A stretch of 64,000 bases of DNA from Paramacrobiotus metropolitanus (GCF_019649055.1 NW_026570244.1:434001-498000), one strand, 5' to 3'. Shown: positions 13,402 through 26,456, numbered from the stretch's first letter. Notes: generated by a model not told the origin, from the sequence alone. Numbers and translations: made by a program.

Positions 13402-16005
13402 TCACTGGTAGATTTTGCCCGGACAGCGACAAGTGGCCTTGCAGCTGTCGGCGGCCTCCTTCTGGAAGGGATTACTGCAGATCTTGTACTTGCGCTGTAG
13501 TTCGTCGCAGTTGGAGTACAGGTTGGCCAGCGGGCAGGAATTGGCTGTAAAGGTCAACTAGCTGTCATTATGCAGAAAATTGCCAATAGACTCGCTGCGT
13601 AATTAACCGCAATATATATAAAGGTCACCTGTTTTCCGTGAACGTACTGTAATTATAAAATTACTAGTTGCAGTGAATAATGCTGTAGCGATGTACGACT
13701 TACTGCACAGTCCGCCGTCGCAGCTATCCGGACACGCACTGCACGGCTTCCCGGCTTTGTACGGCTCGCTCAGATCGCCGAAATTCCCACTAGACAGGCG
13801 CACGTGTAAGTGATTAGCACAGTCAGCGGAAGGGAACGACCGGCGCGCCGGTGCTATAACTTACCTGGGACAGTAGTTGCACACGTAATAGTGCCAGCCG
13901 CCGCAGTCTTTATAGCCGCAGCCCAGCTGGAAGGTCGTCGCCCAGCTCATCTGTAAATATATATAGGTAGTTTTAGTTTCATGAAGATATTTCTAATAAA
14001 TGCAGTATCATCAACCTAAGTACGTACAAGCGGGCATACGTCACATGAATAATAACTGATCTGTTTTCCGAATACTAGTAGTATACTGTACAGTAAAAAC
14101 CACCCATCGAAAATAAATCTCTGCCCTTTGATTTACGTGTATTTTACACAACTGCGCAAGTAACATATGCGCACTTGCTCGTTAAACAGTAATATTATAA
14201 AAATTATGTATAAGTATGTACGCATTAACATATGTACATACAGATACACATGTACATATACATACGTTACCATAATAATATACGGTACTTGGGCGGGTAC
14301 AAAGTACCTAGGTAACTATTTGTTAATGTTAACGTTAACGTACACATGTTACTGTGTTATGTTAACAACTTGACATTAAAGTAAGTATGTACTCGTACGT
14401 AACATAATATGTTTTTGTGCTTTAACATGTCGTTTCATAATATGCAATCCCATTAACATTTATTAAAAATTATTCTTAACACTACATGATTTGACAATGC
14501 ATAAATGTAACATATTGTACAATACATACGCAAGGTACGTGCAGTACCATTGCTGCAACGTACCGTATATGTACAGAGCACTTATTCGTGTATAGTATTT
14601 CATTTTTCATTATAATAAAAGACGTAGCAATAATAAAAATGCTGAACAGCGTGTGTTGCCCCATATGAGAGGCGAATTATGTGCTTACCGCGGTGTAGTG
14701 GCCGACAATATGGAGATCGTTGGGTTTGCCGAAGGTGTACTCTTTGTACTCGCTGTACCACATGTTGACGATGGAATTCCAGGAAAAGGCCCACGGCGTG
14801 GAGTAGGCGATGTTCTGGCCGCACTGGAACTCTACCGGCACAAAAAAGCCCATCGTATCATCTGGCTAGTGAAATATGTGTAATGTGTTTATATCGTATC
14901 ATAATTTTAACAATAACTTAACAAATACAATAAAATGCAAAAAATCAAATAAATTGCTTCATTTACCAGAATGATCGCTTTACCTGACGTAAAGCGATCA
15001 ATCTGGTTTTGCGTATTCTGATATATATATACATTGTAACATAACATAAACAATAAGAACGATTTAATAACAGCTAAATAAAAAAAGGAAATTTTAGTTA
15101 AACTGAATCAAATAAATGAATTAATAAAAAGTAAAAAATAATTTAAATAAAGGTAGCAATAAAATAAAACCTTTAATGAATGAAATAGTAACAAAATATT
15201 GGAGTAAAACAGATAGGATGAAATAATCATTTAATATTATTTTACGGGTTTATAATCATTGACATTAATTACCGGGCGTGAAGCGGTCACTCTGGTTGTT
15301 GTGCTTGTACTGGCACTGCTCCGCCCACTCCTGCGCCTGTCGCGCCGCCTCCGGACTCCAGACCATCTTCAGCATATTGGCCGCCGCCGGTGTCACCTGT
15401 GTCCTCAGACAATTATGTTTCCGCAAGATATATTCCGCCACACCGCTGATATTCGTGTCCAGCTGCGACAGGGCAACCCCCTCGGGATCGGACACCCCGC
15501 CGAACACCAGGGGCCACGACCCGGGGTCACTGGCGTTGTACAGCGCCGTGTGGTTGCAGTGGCGGGTGTCCGGGACCACCTCCGGGGTCGGGATGACCGT
15601 CGAGGTGGTCGGCGGTGACCCTCCGGGGCCGGAGGTGGTCGGTGTGGTCCCTCCGGCGACGGAAGTGGTCGGCGGGGTCACCGGAAGAGACAGGCGGGTG
15701 GCGGTGGGCGCGGTCAGTTGCAGGGTGTCGTTGGCGCGGAGGAGGGCGCGGACGAGGAGCGGGTCGTCCGTCAAGGCCAGCCACAGCAGCGGGACGTCCT
15801 GGAGGCCGTCGTGGAGGGTCACCGTCGACCGGGCGGTCAATAAATGCAGATTGGAGGTGTTGACACCGGACAGCGTCGACAGCGCGGTGATTAAGGACGT
15901 CTCCAGGACGTCCGAGAGGCTCCGGGTGGTATTCCCGGCGGAGGACACCCGGGACGCGCCGGCCAGTAGGAGAACGAGCGCGGGTATCGAATATCCGGGA
16001 AACAT
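13402..16005 (-). CDS. Secreted CAP-domain/CRISP-type protein
   Basis: Five exons (16005-15273, 14861-14689, 13950-13865, 13789-13704 and 13544-13402) join in matching phases to 406 residues. The N-terminus is a signal peptide (hydrophobic core PALVLLLAGASRVSS). A Leu/Thr-rich segment and a Pro/Thr linker of TTS/GG repeats follow, likely O-glycosylated. The CAP domain starts near residue 190: ILRKHNCLRTQVTP carries the first His, AQEWAEQC follows, then the CGQNIAYS, VNMWYSEY, VGHYTAMSWATTFQLGCG and YYVCNYCP motifs. GNFGDLSEPYKAGKPCSACP is the classic hinge. The C-terminus is a Cys-rich CRISP/ShK-like domain of about 45 residues. Most animal CRISPs are near 240 residues, so the N-terminal extension is unusual. 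CAP proteins act outside the cell in immunity, reproduction or venoms, and CRISP tails can modulate ion channels. The role here is unknown, and a toxin function is not shown. Confidence 0.9.
14965..15007. repeat. Near-perfect hairpin in CRISP intron 1
   Basis: Two 19-nt arms (ACCAGA, one mismatched base, TGATCGCTTTAC) flank a 5-nt loop. It lies about 100 bp inside intron 1 on the exon 2 side. It could be a small palindromic insertion or a structured intronic element. Confidence 0.7.
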
Positions 16006-19000
16006 ATTCGATTATCGGGCGATCAACTGCAGAATGAAAATGCCGGCAACCGGCGTTTCTCTAGTGAGCCGATTAATATAAACGGCGTCGCGCACTTCCG
16101 ACGCAGTTTATGCCGGTGCATTGTGCGGCAGAGAAAAGGCCAGTTTGCTGACAAGATGGCTGGCAAATCTCACATGATCCGCCGGATGCCCCGGCGTCGT
16201 AATCCGCGCAGCAACAAAAACCCGGCAAACACCGGCTTAATGAAACCGCATTCCGCTATAAGCACTGTGTCAATTTGATTCGCTGACGCCGGTAAAATGC
16301 TAGCCGTTGTATGTATGTGCTGCTGTTCATGCGGCGTGACAATCGGTTTTTGTGGGACAATGTCGAACAGCCGGACTGGATCAACCGGGAATTAAATGCG
16401 CGTACGATGTGTCGCTGCGGCGCACTGAGCGTGATAATTGATTTGACCCATTTCAAAACCGGGCGACAGGGGAGATTTCAATTAAGAGTTGGATGTCGCC
16501 GTCCAGTCGGAGATGACGGTTGCGTGCGCCTGTCAATTGTATCAGTGGGACATTCAGTAAGCGACAGATTAAATATGAAACGCGCTGCTACTCCATAAAA
16601 AAAAGCAATATGCTTGGATTTTTCTCATAAAAAAAAAAAAAAAAAAACAAAAAGCTACAAAAATGACAAAAAATAAGAATTTATAGAAACTAAATAACAG
16701 CAAAACAAGTTCAAAACCTATTTGTAAAATTAATCCAGATTATTAACAATAATTATTGACACAAAACTTTTGGAAAATAATTCTACTACACAGTGTTACA
16801 AAATTTTTAAAAGAATTAAAATTTATAAAAACATAAAATAATAAACAATAGTATAATTTTCAAATAAGAAAATATCAAACGGTTTTCAAAATAGTTGATT
16901 TTCAAAAATAAAATTCAAAGTAATGATTTTCAAAAATAATTTTATAAAACAGTGATGTAAAATAGCAATAATAATTGGTATACAATTTTAGAAATAACTA
17001 TTTCCTCACATTTAATTCTGCAGTTTGATCGTTACACATAAAGTACACTGTATATGCGAATGACAAGCAGCAATCTCACACCGAAAGCGCAATATTTTAA
17101 GAATTTGTGTACCTTCAAGAAATTAGAATATGCTGGCTGATCAAGTGACCGGTTGTTGAGAATAATCCTCGTATATACGCGTACATATGCGAAGACACAA
17201 TGTCGAACCAACAAAAAACGCGGGGAATATGTACCCGTTAAAAGCCCTGGCCGGAATTAAACGCAGGAAAAATTCGGCAGGTACATGCTTGCCCAAAGGT
17301 CAACAAACACGTCCTTAAACCATGCGGAAACGCAGCAGCGAAGGCCCGGCACCGTCAGGTCAAACCACCAGTGAAACACCGTTACAAACGATTGAAAAAG
17401 CTGCGTGCTGCGGAATGCGGCGAATCCATTAGGTATCGGTCGGGAGAGTAGGTGCGCCCTTGTGCTGATCCTGCGGCCGGAAGTGGCAAGCGAGTGCCGG
17501 TGCATCTAATGCGCGCGTCTTATCAATAATGCAGCTGGCTGCATCGCTGTATGTAAAAGAGGATTGCCGGCGTTGGAGCGTTGTTGACTTTGTTGACTGT
17601 AACGATTTCCGCTGGCCACACGGATCATCGCGATACCTTCTTCCGCGCCAGGTCGATCGGAATCTGACCTGCAGGAGGATTTAAGGAAGATCGTAAATGG
17701 ATTTCTTGAGGGCATTCAGTAGTTGCCTTTATGCGGTGAATAGGTCGATTTGCCTCGATTACCGGTCGACTTGTACAGTGCGATTTGTATTGTAGGTACT
17801 ACATTTATAAGTGGCATGACATTGTAGCTTGTTATTCAATTGTATGCCTACTCACTTCGTGAAACCGGTGTATGGCATTGCAGTACACCAGTACACCAAT
17901 CTGCCGCCGTTGAGTGGCGGTCGATTAGTGTGCTGGTACAAGGTTAGTCCCGCAGTTTTTAACATAAAGTATATTGGCGATGGTTTCTTCCTTCTTAGAT
18001 CTCTTAGCGTTTACGGTATGAATCATTGCGCTGTGAACGATTGCCACTACACTACGTCCACCACAACGACAAATTCAACGCCTCTCAAGGTCTAAGAAGG
18101 CATTTTATTCGCCAACAGCCTGTACTCAATGACAAGAAGCCTGCGCAAATTTAAACTAATTAAAATGATTGAATGAGGTCTAAGATAACTATAAGAACAT
18201 AGTTAACATTTCATAATTTGTTTCGATAGTTTACAATTTAGATCGATATTCGGGTTGCATCGACCATACCGCATGCATGAAAAGCGTACGCTGTCGTGCC
18301 GTGGCGCGCCGTAGTGTAAATTTTGGGGTAACCCGCGAAACTGCATTTGTCGCTGTGTTGGTGCGAGAGAAATTGTGGGACCAGCTTGCACTGGAAGTTG
18401 TTACGCCGGTACAGATACATCGATACATCCGTGTGACCGGAAATCGGTCTCGCCGTAAATCTCGTTTAGACTGCTTCTCCAACGACGCTTTTACAGCTTA
18501 GAATGGTTTGCTGTAAATTATACTGTCCCTGATACTTTTCATCGTAGTGGTGCAGAGCAGACAACGATGCGGCACTGGTGTAGCTTGCCAACTGCGGCTT
18601 GTAATGCATGAAGACCGCTCGGTCGGCGGAATGAATGTTAACCTGGAAAACCGGCTGGAAATAATACCATTAATTCAACGTTTCTGCATGTGCGAGCGCG
18701 CATGGCGTTCTGGCCCAACACGTTCTGGCGCTGCATATTAGGAATTACATTGTCTCTATCCATCTCTCTCGCTCGCGAGCAATCCTCTTGTGTGCGCGGC
18801 AACTTGACGCAAGGGCACGCCAATTAAGTTATCACTCACCTTAGACGCTTTATAATCGTATGGTAGGAGCGCATGTAGCTGGGACGCTATCATGGCTATG
18901 TTTTAACAGCAGGATACGTTTGCTGCCGAACGGCCGGCCGGCTACCTGTAAAGAGCCCGGTTCCTTCCGCGGGATGGTCCGTTGATTCTGGATTACGCTC

Positions 19001-20158
19001 CACCTTGAAATTGGTTACATTCAACTGGCACCGGGTCTTGTTTACCGAAAACCTCGGATTGCTAGCACGCACAGGATATCCCACTCGTTTTTTGGCAGTA
19101 CCGCGAAATCAGCAATGATACCGAATTCTCGAAACTACCAAAAAAAGAGCTTGGATGATATATTGTACAATGAGGCTGGGTGATGATGATGATGAGATGA
19201 TGGCGAATTGGAGTGCTTTTGATGGTATATACAATGCTAGCGGCAGCGGCATTGAAAGCGGTGCAACTGGATGTCAGTATGATGGAGGGTGTGATGGAGG
19301 TTTATAATGTGGGACGCAGTGCGCCGAACAGTATAAAGGTCAATCAAACCTGAATTTTTCTCAGGACAAATGCGTAAGGCGCAGCTATTCACATTCCCTG
19401 GCAGGGGATAAAAGGTGGCAGTGGCAACTGCCACTGCCGGTGGCAGTTGCCACCACGCGTTCTGGCCAGCGATAAAACGTGGCAGCTGCCGGAATCACGA
19501 AATGACATGGTTTTCCACATAAAATATTTGCAAAACTCAGTGCGATGAATACAGCTGATCTCTCGCTTCTTCAGCCTGAGAGCAGTGCCTACGCCTCCTA
19601 GTGCAGTGAGCACAGGAACGCTGTAAAGTCCCAAGACTACCAAGTGTCCCCGAAAGCATCCCGTTAACCTGCGACATTATTATACGGCATCCGCTGAAAT
19701 TAGCGCCTCGTGGTAAACGCAGGGCATCACAAAAGCTGGCCGCCATGCAGTGAAACAAGGGCGATCACACGAATCGTGTTCACTTGTGCATGTGACGCAT
19801 GTGACGGGGTCAGCACTGATCTCGGCGATGGCGGCCGTACTGCATTAGTAATTAAGTTAAGACCCGCCTCAAGGAAGCTAGAGCAAGACAATGCCGGGAA
19901 AGAAGAGCGACGTGAGTTTATGCAAGACAACAAACCGCTTCTGTACGTTCGGTAGCGCCTTGTTGTTGTGCTTGCGGATATCGTATCGGACGCAGCTGAC
20001 AGCATACAGATAAATTTCTGCTTTGTTTTTAATTGCATTTTCATCCTATCTGAAGGTACTATGAATGAACAGTCCGTAGGAAATGATTTCCCGTTTTCAC
20101 AGTGCTTATTTTAGTGATGTCAGTTGCATAGGCTCCTTTGCTACACTAGAAATTATTC
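16006..20158. other. Intergenic, no gene recognised
   Basis: The first 250 bp upstream of the CRISP start are rich in GCCGG and CGGC words and probably hold its promoter. An A-run of about 18 lies near 16629-16646, followed by 400 bp of AT-rich DNA. Open frames at 16311-16598, 18277-18501 and 19389-19643 lack domains and splice support. Confidence 0.5.
19421..19453. repeat. GC-rich hairpin
   Basis: Perfect 13-nt arms (GTGGCAACTGCCA and its complement) are separated by 7 nt. Extra copies of the word GTGGCAG flank it on both sides, so the whole 19410-19490 stretch is a cluster of related short palindromes. Confidence 0.75.
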
Positions 20159-20622
20159 CAATGCAGCGAAGGCCGGGAGCAGATGTCCGCGCGCTTCATG
20201 CAGGCGTTGAACGCTAACTTCCCGCCGGTAACAGAGGAGATGCTAGTAAAGGTCACGGCGGTGCACGCGCGCTGGGTGCGCACGCTGAAGAGTCCCGAGG
20301 AGTGGGGATCTATCCACACCTTCATCACTCTGTAAGTAGTAAGTACCCGCGATAACATGCAGTGGCTCATAGGGTGCGCTTGAAACTGATTTGCAGACCT
20401 AGACGAATTATAGACTTAGATAATTATAGACTAAATTAGACTTACCGTAAACTAATTATTTATTTGCATTGTAGATTTAGCGGATTTGACGGCGAGGGGA
20501 ATCTGCACATGGGGGATGATGTTGACTACTTGCGCCAGCTGGATGTGTCCACACTCAGCCGCATGGCGATCTGCGGCATCAACGAAATCTTCCGTAACGG
20601 AGACGCTGCCGCCGAAAACTGA
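20159..20622 (+). CDS. C-terminal exons of an unrecognised protein
   Basis: Two exons read rightward. The first may start at the Met codon at 20183, but an acceptor-like AATGCAG just before 20168 suggests it is an internal exon with unseen upstream exons. It ends at 20331 with donor GTAAGT. The second runs 20475-20622 after ATTGTAG and stops with TGA. Phase 2 matches, giving 98 residues from Met-20183. The sequence is soluble and mixed-charge (ALNANFPPVTEEMLVKVTAV, then SGFDGEGNLHMGDDVDYLRQ). I do not recognise a family. The GC-rich third positions and clean splice sites support a real gene. Confidence 0.5.
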
Positions 20623-20959
20623 CACCGCGGATGTCATTCGTGATAATTACCAAGTTACTCTAACTGTCGTGATACTCTTGTGTCGCATACGGTTCGGTCT
20701 GCACTTTCGCTTTCGCTGCTGTTGAACTTAACTCGGCTGCGATACAGTTTGATTCTTTCTTAGCTCTTCATATTATTCACGCAGTAGCCGATTGGTATAC
20801 ATAACAACAATCCATCGCTGTTACATACTAATAGAAAATATCGGTTAAAAATTTGAAGAAATAATCAAAATCATTACCGGTCGTATATATAACAGCTGAA
20901 CACGGAGGTGATCACGATAGCGAGATTGCTTTATTGGGGAAACTATAAAGGGTCCCTTA

Positions 20960-22335
20960 CCAAAAGTATGTCCCTTACCAAAAGTCCACAACACACACAG
21001 CCTCGACGATTTTCGGCCGATATCGTTACTGTGCAACATTTCAAAAGTGTTCGAGCGCTGTGTGTGCAAATTCAGCTGTCCGCCTTCCTGCAAGCGCACA
21101 ACCTGCTGTCGCAGCGGCAGTCCGGCTTCCGCAAGGGGCATTCGTGTGAAACTCTATTGGTTAAAGTCACTGAAGCGTGGAAGTACGCAATGGATGAAGG
21201 TGATGTTACAGCAGTCGCCATGCTCAATCTGAAGAAGACGTTTGACTCTGTCAGTCACGAGCGGCTACTGCACAAATTAAAGCCAGTTGGTATCGGTGAG
21301 ACCGCTCTTGCATGGTTTTATTCCTATCTTACCGGGCGTCAACAGCGCGTGAAGACCGGCAAGAAATTTTCCACCTGGTTGCCGTTCGTGTCCGGTGTCC
21401 CGCAGGGCACTGTGCTTGGCCCGATATTATTTATCATAATTATATCTGAATGACCTGTTGCAGATTATCGACTGTGAGATCGAAGCTTTTGCGGATGACA
21501 GTATCATATACTGTCGTGGTAGGACGAAAGCAGCAGCCGTGGATAAGCTGAACACAGCATTAGAGAAGGCAGCCGCCTGGTTTAAAACCAACAGTCTGGT
21601 GCTGAATGTGAAAAAGTGTGTGGGCAAGACGAAGCGAATCCGCCAGTAATTCTGAACGGCCAAGTCCTGACAGTTAAACAACATGCAACATATCTTGGTG
21701 TCGAAGTGGACCAGCACCTGAAATGGGACAAGCCGTATCAAAAAATGAAACGAAACATTAATTGGGGCATACAGAAGATCAAGAGAGTCAGAACCGGTCT
21801 CAGCATCCCTCAGCGAGCCACCCATCACCACGCCTTCGTTGAGCCGTACATAGATTACTGTGCACTGGCTTGGTCAACGGCGTCTTCGGGAGAGCAGAAG
21901 GAGCTGAAGAAACGGCAAGACGCGGCCTTGCGGACCATCACCGGCGGCAGTTGTCGGATAACACCGCAGCTGTACGAGCAGCTGGGCATCACACGAGCGA
22001 CCGACCGATGGCAAAAGGAAGCGGTATGGCTGTACAAGATGCGTAACCGGAGCAGTTTTAATGTGCCGTCTTACATGACCAACCTGCTGCCTTTCAAGAA
22101 AACGAGTGCGAGGTACGAGCTTCGCCGTACAGAGCGGATCGATGCCACCACACGGCTGTTCATCGGGAAGACAACCCTGAAGATGAGGCTGAAGCAGTTG
22201 TATGATAAAATAACGGGGAAAATGTTTACTAAAATTGTTGATGGTAAGACTAAAAAACTACGTGGGGAAGAGGTGTTCGGTTGTGGTTCTTTTGAACTTT
22301 ACCTGGATACTTTATTTTCAAATAACCTTCTGTAA
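20960..22335 (+). pseudogene. Degenerate LINE reverse transcriptase (CR1/L2/Jockey-like)
   Basis: Fragments of a non-LTR retrotransposon reverse transcriptase read rightward. Recognisable blocks are QSGFRKGHSCETLL, the motif A region AVAMLNLKKTFDSVSHERLL, FSYLTGR-like sequence, SGVPQGTVLGPILF, the motif C box EAFADDSIIY, and a thumb region (ATYLGVEVDQHLKWD, FVEPYIDYCALAW). Motif A has Asn where the catalytic Asp is expected (LNLKK instead of LDLKK), while the two Asp of FADD remain. The frame shifts near 21447 and again near 21630. No endonuclease domain or ORF1 is visible upstream, so this is a 5'-truncated, dead copy. It lies about 340 bp downstream of the preceding gene. Confidence 0.88.
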
Positions 22336-23221
22336 TATTATGCTACCTCGACTGTTCTGCCATCTGAATGTTGTATTTTTTTATTGTTGTTCTTATTATT
22401 ACCTGACCAGACTAGCGAGTGCCTCTAGTTACGTTCTAAGAAAACTGTGTTAAGACAGAAATACTCGTACGAATACGTCGATTAGTGAGAAACACTCGTA
22501 AGGTTCAATGAGAATAACTATAATCACCTGCTGGATGGTTTCAGGACAAAAGTCCCTGACTCCGTACGCTAACTAGTAAGCGGCTAAGGGACGATCTGAC
22601 AGCACACAATTACGCGCCATATTGCGTAACCGTGTTACGACCGTGATGCATGAGGCTACATGATTGACAATTGCTTATTATTCACAGTCAGCCAGTTTTT
22701 CGATAATCTAGCGGTAGGCTGATGTCCTGTAGCTTCGATACATTGGCAGCATTCAGTAGAATCGTAGATAATGTCCCGCCGTAATCGTGACAGGATAAAC
22801 TAATAAATTGGTTGCACAACGACAGATGCAATGCAAACTGCAGTTCACCTGCATGCATGCAGTTAACGATTCTACGAGTACTGGCTGTTTCTACCACACA
22901 ACGCTTACGAACATTGCAAATCTGTTATTCGATTTGTTCAGTTACAAACGCAGACAATTGCCCATTTAGATTTAAATAAGCTATTGTCAAATCCACCGGC
23001 CGCATACACACACACAACTACAAACACCTTGCAGAGCAGTAGAGCTACGTACCACGTAGCACTGTACGTAATCGTACAACATGATTGTCCACCTGGTCTC
23101 GTATAAGGACCGGAGCAGTCGTTGGTTGACAGTAGATTGTAATTGCGGTATTAGTTCCATCCAGTTCTAGTGCTGCCGGCTGTACACTGTACCATTGCTG
23201 ATTGCGGACTGTAGTGTAAAA
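22336..23221. other. Intergenic, no gene recognised
   Basis: This spacer lies between the LINE remnant and the next rightward gene. No exon is visible. A small palindrome (GCTACGTACCACGTAGC) lies near 23043-23059, about 165 bp before the next start. Confidence 0.5.
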
Positions 23222-26200
23222 ATGCTTTCCTCTTGGCTGTTGTGGCTGCTATTCCTCGGAACCAGCGATGTGGCGTGTGGGCAGTCTTCCAGTTCCCGTC
23301 CCGTGCAGTCGCTGGAGGCGCCCAGTGTTAATACTACTACTAGTACTACTGGCTCCCATATTCTTACGTCCACTCCAACGCCGCATCCGCTGAATCCGGC
23401 AAGTCTTCCTTGCCGTTGTGAATTAGGTACGTACACGGTACACTTACCAGTTAATAGCCGATTTGCCTTACTGTATAAACATCTCAACACAGTTTCTCCC
23501 AAAGAGCCGCGCTATAGAAACTACATAATTCAGACAATCAGGTTAAAACTCAGAGCATAACTTATTTCGTAAAAACAATCGCATTTCTAAAAACAATTGC
23601 ATCGTAAAATCAATCGCAGCGGCCTTTTTGGAGTCATAATCTTGTCTGTTTTCTTAAAACATACTGTTAAAAAAGTACTGTACAAGCCCGGTGATTTATT
23701 TCCTGTGTAAAGGTACATGGAGATTAATAAAGATCCGTGTTTTACGTTAAGCTCCATACCACGGCCCGCTGCACCGCGCTTTTTACGCACTCCGTGTATT
23801 TGCATTTGGAATGGCTTTTGCCCGGCAAATATTGTTAGGGAACGTATAAACACATTGAACACTTATCGTCAACTCGAATTTAATTACAGTATCTTAATTC
23901 ATCGTAGAATAACATAATTTTATTATTGCAAGAATGGCAGTGTAGCGGATGCTTTTTAACGGTATGAGTCTTCATATGTAGTACATACAGAGGGTGCGGC
24001 AGCCAAATTGAAACAACTTTTCAAAATTTGTTCAAAAATCGATGACATTTACTGTAACCTGTTATTCGAGCAATGGCGAATAACTTCTTCCAGGAAATTA
24101 GCATCATTCAAGAGCAAATACATTGTAGGAATAAATGGTGATAAACATTGCCGAATAATTTCAAAATCAAAATTATTGAGAATTTTTGAATGAGCTGTTT
24201 CAATTTGGCTGCCGCACCCTCTGTACTTACGATTAATGTACTGCTTACATACTTTTTGAACCTTTACGTCGCAGGACCTGCTTATACTGCTTATACCTGC
24301 TTATACGCTACGAACTTATACAGATATACGTTACCTGCTTATATATATACGTTAACCTATATATATACGTTAACCTATATATATACGTTGACCTATATAT
24401 ATACGTTAACCTATATATATACGTTAACGTTACAGATGTACGTTAACCCTGCTTATACGCTACGAACTTGTACAGATAGTAGTGACAGTGATGTATTTAT
24501 TATTGGTCCAGCAGCTAACTTACTTTTTACTTTTCGTCCTGACGTTGATTTTGCTATTTACTTTACTATTTACTTTTCGTGATCTTTCAGTATTACTATT
24601 ACTCACTTTTTACTTTTTACGTCGTAGCCTTGCTTACTTTTGACTTACTTACGAGTAGTATTTGCTAGTAAAATAGTATTTACTATTCGTGTTTAAATTT
24701 GGACATAAATCGCAGTGCGCAGCAAATTTTTCAAAACTGCTTTTACAGAGGCGCTAAATACAGAAACAATTACTTTAACTACCATTTTGGCAGTACGCAG
24801 AGGATTTGTTACCTCGTTTAGCGTATTTTTTCCTCGAAACGATTTTGCCTTGTGTAAAGCCAATGTGTTTGACCAATTGACATGCAAAACACTGCATGGT
24901 ACCAATGTACAATCATAGCGAATAAAAACAGCAAAATCTCAATGAATTATGCGATTGCGTTTACCATATGTTACATTCGGCAGTCACGTAACTCGCGCAT
25001 CAAGCGGTCGCTAGCACCTGCGCTGCAGCGAAAATTTAGCGCTAACGAAGAAAATCTGTTTCGGAAGAGTGTACATGTTACGGAAAAAGTGAGTTTAACA
25101 GAATTTTGTACTGCCGGTTCCGTTATACTGTACTCGTTGCGGACAAAATTAATAGTACTCGTAAAATAGATAATTTTGCTGCTTAAACTTTCTCTATTCT
25201 GCTACTCTTACTTTTGCTCACTACATTCGCTTTTCACGACGCGGCTGATCTTACTTTTACTTTCTGTTTAATTTTTCGTTTTCACCATAGAGTAGTGTTT
25301 ACTTAATTAGTAAAACACAAAAAAAGTCTTACTAAGTAAGGTTTACTATTTACTTTTACTAAGTAAAACAACGCTAACAGATACTGTACTCATACCAAGT
25401 CGGTGGTTATTACAGAGCGCCAGATCAATGTCACCTGGCTGGTGCGGGACGCTGATACGTGGCAGGCCCTGAACAGCATCACCCTGCACGCCCTGGCCGT
25501 CGTGTATAACGGCGGGGATGTGCCATTCGACCGTCAGACCGTCCACACCAACTCCTTTGGAGAATTCACTCTGTCCTTGCCGACGGTCACGGATGCGCAT
25601 TATGGAATAATCATTTGCTCCACCGGATTCTATCCGCTAACCATCAACAACGTTCACCGCCTGTTGACTGTCCATCCAAAAGCCTCCATGGAGCCGCTTC
25701 TGTTCATCAACAACACCTTCACCGGAACCGGCCAAGCCAGGGGCGAGCTGAAGCTGTTCCGTACAACGGATCAAGTGGATCCACCGGCGGACCGCGCCAC
25801 CATCGATTTCCGCTCCGGAATTAATCAACAACGTTAACGGGCCGGTACTTGTCAGTACTGTGACACCGGCCAGTGGCGAGTGGAGCATCCAGGCTTTCCC
25901 CACCGGTTATTACACCGCCGTGGTCACGCGCACTGGATGGCAAGCCAAGCATTTCACGTTCGTTGTTCTGGGCGGTAAAGAAATGCCCAAGCTATGGCAC
26001 GGTCTTGTGCCGGACACTGACTGCTCCAGTGAAGCGCAAGTGCGCATAATGATGCTGCAGGAGCAGCGCTGGATGCGCTACTTGGAGCTGGTGGTGGAAG
26101 GCCCGCAGCGGTCCCCCGGCGGGCAGCGCGGCCGGGTAGAGTCCACCGGGCGCCGCGTCAGTGCCGACGGATTCCTGCACAACTGTTTTGTCAGCCAACG

Positions 26201-26456
26201 ACTGGACATCACTATGATCAAAAAACAGCTGCCCGGTGACTACCGGGTCACGGTCTACGACCACGCAGCGCGTCGAACGCCGGACGACGGGAACCTGGCC
26301 CGGTCCAACGCCGTGGTGCAGATATACCGCGGAGCTTTCCTCTGGTCGCAGCTGTACGTGCCCCACCGTACAGGCAACACCTGGCTGGTAGCGGCGTTTA
26401 ACGGGCTCAACCTCACCGTCGTCAACGAGGTGACCTCCGTCGTGTACAATAATTAG
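23222..26456 (+). CDS. Secreted protein with carboxypeptidase-regulatory-like domains (frameshift in exon 2)
   Basis: Exon 1 (23222-23426) encodes a signal peptide (SSWLLWLLFLGTSDVACG) and a Ser/Thr-rich linker, and ends at donor GTACGT in phase 1. Exon 2 (25416-26456) follows the acceptor TTATTACAG in matching phase. It begins with a beta-rich unit (INVTWLVRDADTWQALNSIT, TNSFGEFTLSLPTVTDAHYG, IICSTGFYPLTI) that looks like a carboxypeptidase D regulatory / transthyretin-like fold. A second unit contains SGEWSIQAFPTGYYTAVVTR, and a C-terminal unit contains GDYRVTVYDHA. The frame slips by one base between about 25810 and 25830: upstream coding is in the frame of 25403 and downstream coding in the frame of 25860. 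Both sides are clearly coding, so this is a real recent mutation or an assembly indel. AATAAA at 26698-26703 fits polyadenylation. Function is unknown; an extracellular structural or adhesive role is a guess. Confidence 0.65.
23988..24223. mobile_element. Mariner-type MITE in intron 1
   Basis: Terminal inverted repeats of at least 28 bp (starting CAGAGGGTGCGGCAGCC, ending GGCTGCCGCACCCTCTG) bound a 236-bp element. It is flanked by TA at 23986-23987 and 24224-24225, the target duplication of Tc1/mariner transposons. It has no transposase, so it is non-autonomous. Confidence 0.88.
24345..24432. repeat. 18-bp minisatellite in intron 1
   Basis: About five tandem copies of an 18-bp unit (ACGTTAACCTATATATAT), one with a single change (TTGACC). 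Related TTATAC words extend on both sides from 24270 to 24470. Confidence 0.85.

Noticed and set aside
15278-16081. 267-codon rightward frame
   Set aside because: It lies antisense to CRISP exon 1, which has signal peptide, CAP motifs and matching splice phases; the rightward frame is a GC-bias shadow.
20960-22335. An active domesticated reverse transcriptase
   Set aside because: Two frameshifts and loss of the first catalytic Asp make a functional enzyme unlikely.
24345-24432. Telomere-like or CRISPR-like array
   Set aside because: The 18-bp unit is directly tandem with no spacers and does not resemble TTAGGG-type repeats; it is a simple intronic minisatellite.
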